Assembly: GCA_937902995.1 (NCBI GenBank)
Contig: CALEKY010000153.1
Coordinates: 1-11,237, forward strand
Source: an uncultured Sinobacteraceae bacterium
GTDB taxonomy: Bacteria > Pseudomonadota > Gammaproteobacteria > Steroidobacterales > Steroidobacteraceae
Length of the DNA: 11,237 nucleotides
Direction of reading: 5' to 3'
Shown here: piece by piece, positions 1-7,294 of the stretch
How positions within the stretch are numbered: the first letter of the stretch is position 1
Layout of the letters: each line of letters opens with the position of its first letter
Translations under genes and position numbers: made by a program
Notes under the pieces: generated by a model
Seen by the model: only the letters and a program-made list of their open reading frames with translations
The model's database searches: none
What the model was told of the DNA's origin: nothing

Positions 1-3
1 GCA

Positions 4-1086
4 GTGCCCACAGGTGCCGCAGCCCGCGGCAATGTCCGCCGATCGACGCGAAAGAAATTGCATCTCCACGAACGGCTCGGGCTACGGCCCGGCGACGCGC
101 TGTTGGTCATCGACGTGCAGCGCGATTACTTGCCCGGCGGCAGCCGACCTGTGCCGGGCGCGGACGAAATCGTCGAGCCGCTCAATGCCTACATCGCGGC
201 GTTCGAAGCCAAAGGCTTGCCTATCCTCATGACGCGGGACTGGCATCCCCCGAATCATTGTTCGTTCAAGAGCGAAGGCGGTCCGTGGCCGCCGCACTGC
301 GTGCAGGACACGGACGGAGCGGATTGGGCAGACGGACTCAGAATCGTCGCCGATGCGAGGATCATCTCGAAGTCCACGGAGCCGACCGTCGAGGCACACT
401 CCGGATTTTCGGGAACCTCGCTGCTCGTCGTGCTTCGCGAGCTCGAAGTGCGCCGACTCTTCGTCGGCGGTCTTGCGACGGACGATTGCGTGTGCGCCAC
501 TGTGCTCGACGCGCGTGCTCACGGATTCGACGTCGTCGTGCTTGCCGATGCGATTCGCGGAATCAATGCGCATCCGGGCGACGAGACGCGCGCTCTCTGC
601 GACATGCTCGCAAGCGGCGCAACATTGTTTCATCCGCTGCCCATGCGTCATCCCACGGCGCTTCCGGTCGAGCCGCCTCCGCGCGAGTACGAGACGATCG
701 GTCAGTACGGCTTCTGCAGAACGCTGACCGTGCCGTTCGAGCGGGCCGTCGAACGCGTCATTCAGGCACTGCGCAACGAAGGATTCGACGTTCTCGCCGA
801 CATCGACTTCGCGGCTGCATTGAAGCAAACGCTAGGCAGCGAAATTCCGCCCTACCGCATTCTCGATGCGTGCCACGTGGCGCTCGCACAAAGCGCTCTT
901 CAAATCGAGCGGACGATCGGGCTACTCCTGCCCTGCAATGTCGTTGTTCGCGAAGACCTTGCCGGCAAAGTGCACATCGAGTTCTTCGATCCGGATGTGC
1001 TCGGCGATCTCGCAGAAAACGACGAAGTCGCAGACATCGCCGCGAACATCAAGGAGAAATTGCTGCGCGTCATGGACGCGGTGTGA
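4..1086 (+). CDS. pncA: Nicotinamidase fused to a C-terminal DUF302 domain (5' end uncertain)
   Basis: Cysteine hydrolase of the isochorismatase/nicotinamidase superfamily, predicted to deamidate nicotinamide to nicotinate for NAD salvage in the cytoplasm. Counting from the GTG at 4, the catalytic triad is visible: Asp37 in VIDVQ, Lys123 in ISKST, and Cys162 in GLATDDCV. Likely metal ligands are Asp79 and His81 (RDWHPPNH) and His98 (WPPHCVQ). The WPPHCVQ and GLATDDC blocks match nicotinamidase rather than isochorismatase. Residues about 232-360 form a complete DUF302 domain (YRILDAC, GLLLPCNVVVRE), whose function is unknown. Typical PncA is about 210 aa, so the extra 130 aa is a genuine domain fusion. 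The frame is open to the window edge and no good ribosome site precedes the GTG; a TTG at 58 is an alternative, and the true start may lie upstream. The gene converges on groEL. Enzyme class is fairly secure; nicotinamide as substrate is inferred from motifs. Confidence 0.88.
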   Translation: MPTGAAARGNVRRSTRKKLHLHERLGLRPGDALLVIDVQRDYLPGGSRPVPGADEIVEPLNAYIAAFEAKGLPILMTRDWHPPNHCSFKSEGGPWPPHCVQDTDGADWADGLRIVADARIISKSTEPTVEAHSGFSGTSLLVVLRELEVRRLFVGGLATDDCVCATVLDARAHGFDVVVLADAIRGINAHPGDETRALCDMLASGATLFHPLPMRHPTALPVEPPPREYETIGQYGFCRTLTVPFERAVERVIQALRNEGFDVLADIDFAAALKQTLGSEIPPYRILDACHVALAQSALQIERTIGLLLPCNVVVREDLAGKVHIEFFDPDVLGDLAENDEVADIAANIKEKLLRVMDAV

Positions 1087-1135
1087 GGGAAAAGGGAACA
1101 GGGAAGCCTTCAATTCTCAATTCCCTTTTCTCTTA
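1087..1135. repeat. Degenerate heptanucleotide repeat between convergent stops
   Basis: The 49 bases after the nicotinamidase TGA divide into seven 7-mers: GGGAAAA, GGGAACA, GGGAAGC, CTTCAAT, TCTCAAT, TCCCTTT, TCTCTTA. The first three units are near-identical and units four and five share xxTCAAT. The last unit ends with the groEL stop codon (TAA on the minus strand), so the array fills the space between the two stops exactly. The units also form an inverted repeat, annotated separately. Confidence 0.6.
1089..1130. terminator. Inverted repeat, possible bidirectional terminator
   Basis: GAAAAGGGAA (1089-1098) and its exact reverse complement TTCCCTTTTC (1121-1130) form a perfect 10-bp stem around a 22-nt loop, extendable outward by three pairs if one G-T is allowed. 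It lies between the convergent nicotinamidase and groEL genes. Its A-rich and T-rich arms suit a terminator in either direction, but the loop is long and the stem is only moderately GC-rich, so efficiency is doubtful. It may simply be a by-product of the heptamer repeat. Confidence 0.4.
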
Positions 1136-2749
1136 CATCTCCACCGGCTCCGCCGGAGATTTCTTCTTCTCCGGAATCTCGGTCATCGTCGCTTCGGTCA
1201 GCAGCAGTACGCTCGCCACGGAAACCGCATTTTCGAGCGCGACGCGAACGACCTTCGTCGGGTCGATGATGCCGGCCTCGAACAGATCCACGTAGCGCTT
1301 GCGCGCGGCATCGAAGCCGACATTCGAAGCGGACTCGAGCATCTTGCTGACGACGACTCCGCCGTCCACCGCAGAATTCAGCGCGATCTGCCGCGCGGGA
1401 GCTTCTAGAGCGCGCTTGAGGATCTGAACGCCGGTTCGCTCATCGCCTTCACACTCCGATTCGGCGCGCTCGACGGCTTCAATACACTTCAACAGCGCGA
1501 GCCCTCCGCCTGGAACGATGCCTTCCTGGACTGCAGCCTTCGTGGCGCTGATCGCATCGTCGAGCGCATCCTTCTTCGCCTTCATCTCCGACTCGGACGG
1601 CGCGCCCACGCGAATCACTGCAACACCGCCTGCGAGCTTCGCCAGCCGTTCCTCCAGCTTTTCCTTGTCGTAATCGCTGGTCGCTTTCTCGATCTCGCGG
1701 CGGATTTGCGCCATGCGTGCCTCGATCGATTTGCGGTCGCCGGCGCCGCCGATGATCGTCGTGTAGTCCTTATCGACGACGACGCGTTTGGCGCGTCCCA
1801 ATTGCTCGATCGTCGTATCCTCCAGTTTGAATCCCAGCTCGTCGGAGATGAGCTGTCCGTCCGTGAGAACGGCGATGTCTTGCAGCATCGCCTTGCGGCG
1901 GTCGCCGTAACCTGGTGCCTTCACTGCGACGCTCTTCAGCACGCCGCGAATTTGATTGACGATCAACGTTGCAAGAGCTTCGCTTTCGATGTCATCCGCG
2001 ACCACCAAGATCGGCCGGCCGCTCTTGGCCACCTGCTCGAGCAAGCCGATCAAGTCCTTCATGATGTTGATCTTGCGGTCGGTAAGCAGGATGTACGCAT
2101 CTTCGAGAACGGCCTCCATTTTCTCCGTGTCCGTGACGAAGTACGGCGACAAGTAACCGCGGTCGAAGCGCATACCTTCGACCACTTCGAGCGCCGTCTC
2201 GGTCGTCTTCGATTCTTCGACCGTAATGACGCCCTCGCCGCCGACCTTTTCCATGGCCTCCGCAACCAGCTCGCCGATGCTCTCGTCGTTGTGCGCGGAG
2301 ATCGTTGCGACCTGCGCCTTTTCCTTGCGGCTCACGACCGGCTTGGACATGCGCCTCAACGCTTCGAACGCAGCCTTTGCACCGCGATCCAATCCGCGCT
2401 TGATGTCGATCGCGCTGGCACCCGCTGTGACGTTGCGAACGCCGTCTGCAAAGATCGCCTGCGCGAGTATCGTGGACGTGCTCGTGCCGTCTCCGACGAC
2501 GTCGCCGGTCTTCTCGGCGGCCTGACGCAACATTTGCGCGCCGAGGTTCTCCTCCGGATCCTCGAGGTCGATTTCCTTCGCGATCGTCACGCCATCGTTG
2601 CAAACGACCGGCGCGCCCCATGATTTCTGGATCAGGACCGACTTGGACTTGGGACCCAGCGTGATGCGGACCGCATCCGCAAGCTGTGTTGCTCCGCGCA
2701 GAATTTTCTCGCGTGCGACGGACCCGAACATCATGTGCTTGTGCGCCAT
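1133..2749 (-). CDS. groEL: Solitary divergent chaperonin GroEL
   Basis: 538-aa 60 kDa chaperonin subunit that would form the ATP-driven folding ring in the cytoplasm. Residue numbering matches E. coli GroEL without gaps through the apical domain. The ATPase residues Asp52 (NDGVTIA), Asp87 (GDGTS) and Asp398 (LDDAISATK) are all present. The apical hydrophobic substrate and GroES sites (Tyr199, Tyr203, Phe204, Leu237, Leu259, Ile263, Val264) are retained. Differences from the housekeeping protein are the MAHKHMMF start, TLGPKS instead of TLGPKG, DGTSTST instead of DGTTTAT, and a charged tail (EKKKSPAEPVEM) in place of the GGM repeats. No groES is adjacent, so it must use a co-chaperonin encoded elsewhere or act without one. 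The ATG is preceded on the minus strand by purine-rich AGGAAAAGGA. In the 205 bp upstream I see no CIRCE element and no convincing sigma-32 promoter. This is probably an accessory, stress-linked paralogue. Confidence 0.96.
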   Translation of the reverse strand: MAHKHMMFGSVAREKILRGATQLADAVRITLGPKSKSVLIQKSWGAPVVCNDGVTIAKEIDLEDPEENLGAQMLRQAAEKTGDVVGDGTSTSTILAQAIFADGVRNVTAGASAIDIKRGLDRGAKAAFEALRRMSKPVVSRKEKAQVATISAHNDESIGELVAEAMEKVGGEGVITVEESKTTETALEVVEGMRFDRGYLSPYFVTDTEKMEAVLEDAYILLTDRKINIMKDLIGLLEQVAKSGRPILVVADDIESEALATLIVNQIRGVLKSVAVKAPGYGDRRKAMLQDIAVLTDGQLISDELGFKLEDTTIEQLGRAKRVVVDKDYTTIIGGAGDRKSIEARMAQIRREIEKATSDYDKEKLEERLAKLAGGVAVIRVGAPSESEMKAKKDALDDAISATKAAVQEGIVPGGGLALLKCIEAVERAESECEGDERTGVQILKRALEAPARQIALNSAVDGGVVVSKMLESASNVGFDAARKRYVDLFEAGIIDPTKVVRVALENAVSVASVLLLTEATMTEIPEKKKSPAEPVEM

Positions 2750-2752
2750 AAA

Positions 2753-2763
2753 TCCTTTTCCTA
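2753..2763 (-). promoter_or_regulatory. Ribosome binding site of groEL
   Basis: On the minus strand the sequence TAGGAAAAGGA ends 3 nt before the ATG. The first AGGA sits about 9 nt from the start, a usual Shine-Dalgarno distance, and the second is closer. This supports the ATG at 2749. Confidence 0.6.
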
Positions 2764-2954
2764 GCTTGATCGAGAAGTGCCTCTAGTCTGCATCGACGAT
2801 GAACCGATGAATCTACGGAAAACCTGAATGCAACTTGTGAAACCCCACGTCAGCATCGACGACGACCCGCGCGGTGCATCTTCGTGAACAGCTGGACGCA
2901 CGAGCGCAGGCAACGAGAAGTCGTCGTCCGATCGTCGCTCGCGATTCCGTTCGC

Positions 2955-3437
2955 TTACGATGCGGGAAAAGTTGCGTCGATCGTCTTACCGTCGGAAAGT
3001 TGGCACGTGCCTGCGCCCCCGCCCGCCATCCCTGCGGATGGACGAATGAGTCGGAAACGACAACGCATGTATTCATTGCCATCCGCCGAACGAAGATTCG
3101 CAAGCACGCGGCCGCTGTAGTGCTTCACGAACCTCGGCCCTGGGTCCGGATGCCAATGAGGCCAACCGCGCCAATGATGATGCCAGCCGTCCCACAACGG
3201 ACCGAGTCGATCGACACGTGTATCGCTCGTGATCTGGAAGTAGTTTCCGGTAAAGGTACGTCCGTCGGCGAACGTCGCCGACATCGTCCCTGAAACGCTA
3301 TCCGTGCTGCGCCACTGAAAGGTGACGCCCTCATCGACGCCGTTGTGCAGTGTTCCATGACCGGCACCTGTCGTCGTGCAACCCGCCACGAACAATGCGA
3401 GCAGGCCGCCGAATACCGAAAGCATTCGTACGCGCAT
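2955..3437 (-). CDS. Predicted small lipoprotein with His/Trp-rich patch, function unknown
   Basis: 160 aa. The N-terminus is a lipoprotein signal: MRVRM, a hydrophobic stretch (about residues 6-17), then the lipobox VAGC with Cys20 as the predicted lipidation site, so the mature protein should be anchored in the inner or outer membrane. Residues 82-96 hold five His and five Trp in fifteen positions (WDGWHHHWRGWPHWH), which could bind metal or pack against a surface. The C-terminal part has MRCRFRL, GMAGGGAGTCQL and DGKTIDATF; Cys126 and Cys145 could form a disulfide. From memory, this C-terminal pattern recurs in uncharacterised proteobacterial lipoproteins, but I know of no assigned function. 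It lies 205 bp upstream of groEL on the same strand and is divergent from ftsH. The start is supported by a GAGGAG ribosome site. Confidence 0.85.
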   Translation of the reverse strand: MRVRMLSVFGGLLALFVAGCTTTGAGHGTLHNGVDEGVTFQWRSTDSVSGTMSATFADGRTFTGNYFQITSDTRVDRLGPLWDGWHHHWRGWPHWHPDPGPRFVKHYSGRVLANLRSADGNEYMRCRFRLIRPSAGMAGGGAGTCQLSDGKTIDATFPAS

Positions 3438-3443
3438 GAATGA

Positions 3444-3449
3444 CTCCTC
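3444..3449 (-). promoter_or_regulatory. Ribosome binding site of the lipoprotein gene
   Basis: GAGGAG on the minus strand, 6 nt before the ATG at 3437. It is among the best Shine-Dalgarno matches in the window and favours this start over the internal Met5. Confidence 0.7.
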
Positions 3450-3540
3450 GTGACAAACGATCGCGCACGATGGTCGACGACGAGCAACGACTCGAAAATC
3501 AGAGGATCAGGAAGGCCCGCATGGAGTTGCCCGTAGAGAC

Positions 3541-3701
3541 TGAAGGCTGAAGGCTGAAGACTGAAGGCGAAGCGCGCTGTCGCGCGTCGACTGTTGCTTG
3601 TCGCGTGTAGCCCGTACCTGTTCTCGTAGCTGATACGCCCCGAGCCCCACGCCCGAAGCCCCGTCCCCCGTGCCCCACGCCCTCTGTCGCCAGCTCCCGT
3701 T
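3541..3701. repeat. Long degenerate heptanucleotide tract
   Basis: Two clear blocks lie in one continuous 7-nt phase. Positions 3541-3568 read TGAAGGC, TGAAGGC, TGAAGAC, TGAAGGC. Positions 3639-3680 read CCCGAGC, CCCACGC, CCGAAGC, CCCGTCC, CCCGTGC, CCCACGC. Between them are weaker 7-mers such as GCTGTCG, CGCGTCG, CTTGTCG, CGTGTAG, CCCGTAC that keep partial columns. Twenty-three 7-mers fit the interval. No coding potential is evident. Confidence 0.65.
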
Positions 3702-3730
3702 ACGAGTATTTACCGATTCCTTACCGGGAT

Positions 3731-3770
3731 GATCGAGTGTCTTCGGCTCGATCGACCTGGGATGATAGGT
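3731..3770 (+). promoter_or_regulatory. Possible structured leader of ftsH covering the ribosome site
   Basis: GATCGAG (3731-3737) and CTCGATC (3747-3753) form a perfect 7-bp stem with a 9-nt loop. Immediately after, ACCT (3755-3758) can pair with AGGT (3767-3770), which is the likely Shine-Dalgarno for the ATG at 3777. Two adjacent hairpins, the second masking the ribosome site, would be compatible with translational or temperature control. The second stem is only 4 bp, so this is tentative, and it falls inside the coding region if an upstream ATG is used. Confidence 0.3.
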
Positions 3771-3776
3771 ACCGAT

Positions 3777-5714
3777 ATGGGGAACACCACCAATGAGCCT
3801 CGCGGCAAGCCGGACCGTCCCGATGGATTGCGCATGGGCAAGCTAAAGATCTGGGACGTACTGTTCGTACTCGCCCTGCTAGCGGCGGTGTACTCCCTCA
3901 CGTCGATCCGTCCGACCGGCACGCTGTCGTACAGCGAGTTCAAGGCGCTATTGGCTGCAGGGCGGGTGGCCGAAGTCACGCTGAGCGGCGAACAAATCAC
4001 GGGCAAGATCAAGGCCGGTCCGCTCGAAGACATCCTGCCTGCAGAAACCATTTCCAGGCTGGCAGCAGACGACAAAGGAGAACGGGCGTTCACGACCGTC
4101 GCAGTCAACGATCCCGATCTCGTCAAACAGCTAGATGCCGCACAAGTTCGCTACACCGGCACTCGCAGCACCAACTGGTTCATGACACTGCTTTCCTGGG
4201 TCCTGCCGATACTGATCTTCATCGCCTTCTGGAGCTTCCTGTTGAAGCGCATGGGCACCGGCTTGGGTCCGGGCAGCGGACTGCTCGACGTCAGCAAGAG
4301 CAAAGCCCGGCTCTACATGGAAAACGTCGTGAACGTCACGTTCGCGGATGTGGCTGGTGTTGACGAAGCAAAGGAAGAGCTTCAAGAAATCATCACTTTC
4401 TTGCGAGACCCGAAAGAGTACGGACGCTTGGGTGCACGCATCCCCAAGGGCATTCTCCTCGTGGGACCGCCGGGAACGGGTAAGACGTTGCTTGCGCGCG
4501 CAGTTGCCGGCGAAGCCGGCGTGCCGTTCTTCTCCATCAGCGGTTCCGAATTCGTCGAGATGTTCGTCGGCGTGGGGGCCGCGCGAGTGCGCGACTTATT
4601 CGCGCAGGCGCGCGCCAAGGCGCCCTGCATCATTTTCATCGACGAGCTCGATGCGCTCGGACGGGCACGAGGCATAGGTCCGGCGGGCGGCGGTCACGAC
4701 GAGAAGGAGCAGACACTGAACCAGTTGCTCGCCGAGCTCGACGGCTTCGATCCGAGCTCCGGCGTCGTGCTGCTCGCCGCCACGAACCGTCCCGAGATCC
4801 TCGATCCGGCGCTGCTGCGCGCAGGACGTTTCGACAGACAGATTCTCGTCGACCGGCCCGACAAGAACGGCCGCGTGCAGATTCTCAACGTGCACTTGCG
4901 CAAGATCCGTACCGATGCGGACGTGAAAGCCGAAGACATCGCAGCGCTGACGCCTGGATTTACGGGAGCAGATCTGGCCAATCTGGTCAACGAAGCCGCG
5001 CTCCTTGCAACGCGCCGAAAGGCTCAATCGGTAACGATGCAAGACATCACCAACGCGCTCGAACGCATCGTCGCCGGCCTCGAGAAGCGCAATCGGCTGA
5101 TGAACGAAAACGAACGTCGCACCGTGGCCTATCACGAGTGCGGGCATGCAATCGTGTCGATGCTCACGCCCGGTTCCGATCCGGTGCAGAAGATATCGAT
5201 CATTCCGCGCGGCATCGGCGCTTTGGGCTATACGCTGCAGCGTCCTCTCGAGGATCGCTTCCTCATGACGCGGCACGAGCTGCTCGATCGGATGACGATC
5301 CTGCTCGGCGGTCGTGCGGCCGAGCAAGTCTTGTGCGCCGAAGTCTCCACCGGCGCCGCAGATGATTTGGCGAAAGCGACGGACATCGCGCGTCACATGG
5401 TCAAGCGCTACGGCATGAGCGAAGCACTGGGTCCGGTCAGCTACGAAAGCGCAGCGACGCCGCTCCTGGGCCCAACGGCGGACTATTACCGTCCGCGCGA
5501 TTACGCCGAATCCACTGCTGGCCGCATCGATACCGAAGTACGTCAACTGATCGAGGAAGCGGCGCGGCGCGCCCGCGAGCTGCTGCTCGCGCATCGCGAT
5601 ACGCTCGAAGCGATGGCGAACGAGCTGCTCGCACGCGAAACGCTCGATGCGGCAGCGATCGAGAGATACCGCACGGAGCTGACCCGTTCTACAGCACTCG
5701 TGAAAACGGCTTAG
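3777..5714 (+). CDS. ftsH: ATP-dependent zinc metalloprotease FtsH
   Basis: 645 aa from the ATG at 3777: a membrane-anchored AAA+ protease that extracts and degrades membrane and short-lived cytosolic proteins as a hexamer. Visible in order: TM1 (about 25-42), a periplasmic domain, TM2 (about 135-156), Walker A GPPGTGKT (231-238), pore loop FVGVGA (263-268), Walker B IIFIDELD (285-292), arginine fingers in LLRAGRFDR (Arg348, Arg351), the zinc site HECGH (453-457) and a third acidic ligand in TGAADDLAKAT (Asp530). All catalytic features are intact. The N-terminus before the ATPase is about 39 residues longer than in E. coli FtsH and the C-terminal tail correspondingly shorter. Start choice: AGGT lies 6 nt before ATG 3777; ATGs at 3729 and 3762 lack a better site, and ATG 3834 would put TM1 at residue 5 as in E. 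coli. It may be an accessory FtsH paralogue, judging from its stress-gene neighbours. Confidence 0.95.
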   Translation: MGNTTNEPRGKPDRPDGLRMGKLKIWDVLFVLALLAAVYSLTSIRPTGTLSYSEFKALLAAGRVAEVTLSGEQITGKIKAGPLEDILPAETISRLAADDKGERAFTTVAVNDPDLVKQLDAAQVRYTGTRSTNWFMTLLSWVLPILIFIAFWSFLLKRMGTGLGPGSGLLDVSKSKARLYMENVVNVTFADVAGVDEAKEELQEIITFLRDPKEYGRLGARIPKGILLVGPPGTGKTLLARAVAGEAGVPFFSISGSEFVEMFVGVGAARVRDLFAQARAKAPCIIFIDELDALGRARGIGPAGGGHDEKEQTLNQLLAELDGFDPSSGVVLLAATNRPEILDPALLRAGRFDRQILVDRPDKNGRVQILNVHLRKIRTDADVKAEDIAALTPGFTGADLANLVNEAALLATRRKAQSVTMQDITNALERIVAGLEKRNRLMNENERRTVAYHECGHAIVSMLTPGSDPVQKISIIPRGIGALGYTLQRPLEDRFLMTRHELLDRMTILLGGRAAEQVLCAEVSTGAADDLAKATDIARHMVKRYGMSEALGPVSYESAATPLLGPTADYYRPRDYAESTAGRIDTEVRQLIEEAARRARELLLAHRDTLEAMANELLARETLDAAAIERYRTELTRSTALVKTA

Positions 5715-5770
5715 CGTTTAGCTCGCTTGCGGACCCGCCCGCGCTCGCCCCGCGTCAGCGCAAAGACGCG

Positions 5771-5790
5771 ACCGCGCCAGTCGGCGCGGT
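5771..5790. terminator. Rho-independent terminator between ftsH and rtcB
   Basis: ACCGCGCC (5771-5778), loop AGTC, GGCGCGGT (5783-5790): a perfect 8-bp GC-rich stem with a tetraloop. On the plus strand the T run begins at the stem's last base (5790) and is only TTT before CC. The site lies between the convergent ends of ftsH and rtcB, so it may serve both. The U-tracts on both strands are short, which lowers confidence in efficiency rather than in the structure. Confidence 0.7.
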
Positions 5791-5824
5791 TTCCTGCGGG
5801 CGCGCAGTAGTTTTGAGACAGGTT

Positions 5825-7255
5825 CTAACCTTTGACGACGATCAGCGGCTGTGTTCTAGCCACCTTGCGCGCAAGACCTGCTGCATCTGCTGCGTCGACG
5901 ACTGCGGACACATCCTTGTAAGCATCCGGCGCCTCTTCCGCCACACCGCGCATCGAGGGAGCACGAATCAGGATGCCGCGTGCGGCCAGCTCATCGACGA
6001 GCTGCCGACCTTTCCAGGTCCGCGAAGCTTGATGCCGGCTCATGGCCCGACCGGCTCCGTGACATGCAGAGCTAAACGCCAACGATTCGGATTCGGCCGT
6101 CCCCGCAAGGATGTACGAACCCGTACCCATCGAGCCGCCGATCAACACGGGCTGACCGTAAGGGCGCAAGCTTTCCGGAATGTCGGGATGGCCTGGCCCG
6201 AAGGCACGCGTGGCGCCCTTGCGATGCACGAACACCTTCCGCTTCTCGCCGTTCACCCGATGCTCTTCGACCTTGCACGTGTTGTGCGAAACGTCGTAGA
6301 GCAGTTTCAGCTGCGCTTTCGGGAGAATCTCTGCGAATGTTTCGCGAACGAGATGCGTGAGGATCTGCCGGTTCGCGAGCGCGCAGTTGATCGCTGCGCG
6401 CATGGCGCCCAGGTACCTCTGTCCGACTTCGGATTCGATCGGCGCACAGGCAAGCTCGCGATCCGGTAAACGAATGCCGTGCTCGCTGGCCGAGACCGCC
6501 ATTTCCTTGAGGAACTCGCTGCCGATCTGATGGCCGAGGCCGCGCGAACCGCAATGAATCATCACCACTATGTCGCCGACTTTGAGCCCAAAGGCATTGG
6601 CGATCGTTTCATCGAAGACCGACGTGACCTCCTGCACCTCGAGATAGTGATTACCGCTGCCGAGCGTGCCCATCTCGTCGCGCTGGCGCTTTTTCGCCTG
6701 TTGCGAGACGCATTCCGGTCTTGCATCCGACACTCGCCCGCCCTCCTCGATGCGCTCGAGATCCTCCGGCAAGCCCCAGCCTGAGCGCACGGCCCACTGC
6801 GCGCCGCCGCTGAGCATTGCATCCATCTTCTCGTCATCGAGGCGAATCAGACCCGTGCTTCCGACACCGGCCGGAATCCGATCGAAGAGCAGGTCGGCCA
6901 GCTCTTTTTGCACAGCCACGATTTCGGGGCGTGTCAGTCCGGTCAGCAGGCAACGCACGCCGCAGGAAATGTCGAAGCCGACCCCGCCGGCCGAGACCAC
7001 GCCGCCCGCGTCGGGATCGAACGCGGCCACGCCCCCGATCGGGAATCCGTAACCCCAGTGCGCATCCGGCATCGCATACGACGCTTTCACGATGCCCGGG
7101 AGCGTCGCGACATTGACCGCTTGCTCGTAGACCTTCTGGTCCATGCCGCGGATGAGCGCTTCGCTCGCATAGATCACTGCCGGCACGCGCATGGCTCCGT
7201 GCGGCTCGATCTCCCACACGTATTCGGAACGACGATTGAAGAGTGCGATATCCAC
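5825..7255 (-). CDS. rtcB: RNA-splicing ligase RtcB
   Basis: 476-aa GTP- and Mn-dependent RNA ligase that joins 2',3'-cyclic-phosphate (or 3'-phosphate) and 5'-OH RNA ends, used for tRNA and rRNA repair. Conserved metal and guanylate ligands are all visible: Asp95 and Cys98 in GFDISCG, His203 in GSGNHYLE, His234 in IHCGSRG, His324 in DVSHN. His399 in the CHGAGR motif is the residue expected to be guanylylated. Length and the MPDAHWGYGFPIGG block resemble the archaeal-type RtcB (about 480 aa) more than the shorter E. coli enzyme (about 408 aa); archaeal-type enzymes typically depend on archease, which is encoded upstream here. The start is a GTG preceded only by a weak ribosome site; the N-terminal FNRRSEYVWEIEPHG looks like family sequence, and the usp stop lies 37 nt upstream, so the two are probably co-transcribed. 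Confidence 0.95.
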   Translation of the reverse strand: MDIALFNRRSEYVWEIEPHGAMRVPAVIYASEALIRGMDQKVYEQAVNVATLPGIVKASYAMPDAHWGYGFPIGGVAAFDPDAGGVVSAGGVGFDISCGVRCLLTGLTRPEIVAVQKELADLLFDRIPAGVGSTGLIRLDDEKMDAMLSGGAQWAVRSGWGLPEDLERIEEGGRVSDARPECVSQQAKKRQRDEMGTLGSGNHYLEVQEVTSVFDETIANAFGLKVGDIVVMIHCGSRGLGHQIGSEFLKEMAVSASEHGIRLPDRELACAPIESEVGQRYLGAMRAAINCALANRQILTHLVRETFAEILPKAQLKLLYDVSHNTCKVEEHRVNGEKRKVFVHRKGATRAFGPGHPDIPESLRPYGQPVLIGGSMGTGSYILAGTAESESLAFSSACHGAGRAMSRHQASRTWKGRQLVDELAARGILIRAPSMRGVAEEAPDAYKDVSAVVDAADAAGLARKVARTQPLIVVKG

Positions 7256-7294
7256 GAGCGGAACTGAAATCTCGCCAGTTGCAAGAAGCAGCCG

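Larger units (their letters stand above)
3438..3776. other. Divergent intergenic region between lipoprotein and ftsH
   Basis: 339 bp without a supported gene. The lipoprotein ribosome site is at its left end, a long heptamer-periodic tract occupies about half of it (3541-3701), and a hairpin-forming leader lies next to ftsH (3731-3770). Promoters for both genes should be here, but I could not find a convincing -35/-10 pair on either strand. Confidence 0.6.

Noticed and set aside
258..1295. 345-aa Arg/Ala-rich reading frame overlapping the nicotinamidase gene
   Set aside because: Same strand, other frame, low-complexity Arg/Ser/Ala composition typical of a shadow frame in GC-rich DNA; it crosses into groEL antisense.
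1706..2623. 305-aa frame antisense to groEL
   Set aside because: Fully inside a clearly conserved gene on the other strand, no recognisable motif.
2750..2954. CIRCE or sigma-32 promoter upstream of groEL
   Set aside because: Looked for the inverted-repeat operator and heat-shock boxes on the minus strand and found no acceptable match.
3541..3701. CRISPR array
   Set aside because: Repeats are directly adjacent 7-mers without spacers, and no cas genes are present.
4596..5594. 332-aa frame antisense to ftsH
   Set aside because: Covered by the conserved AAA and protease domains of ftsH; no family motif.
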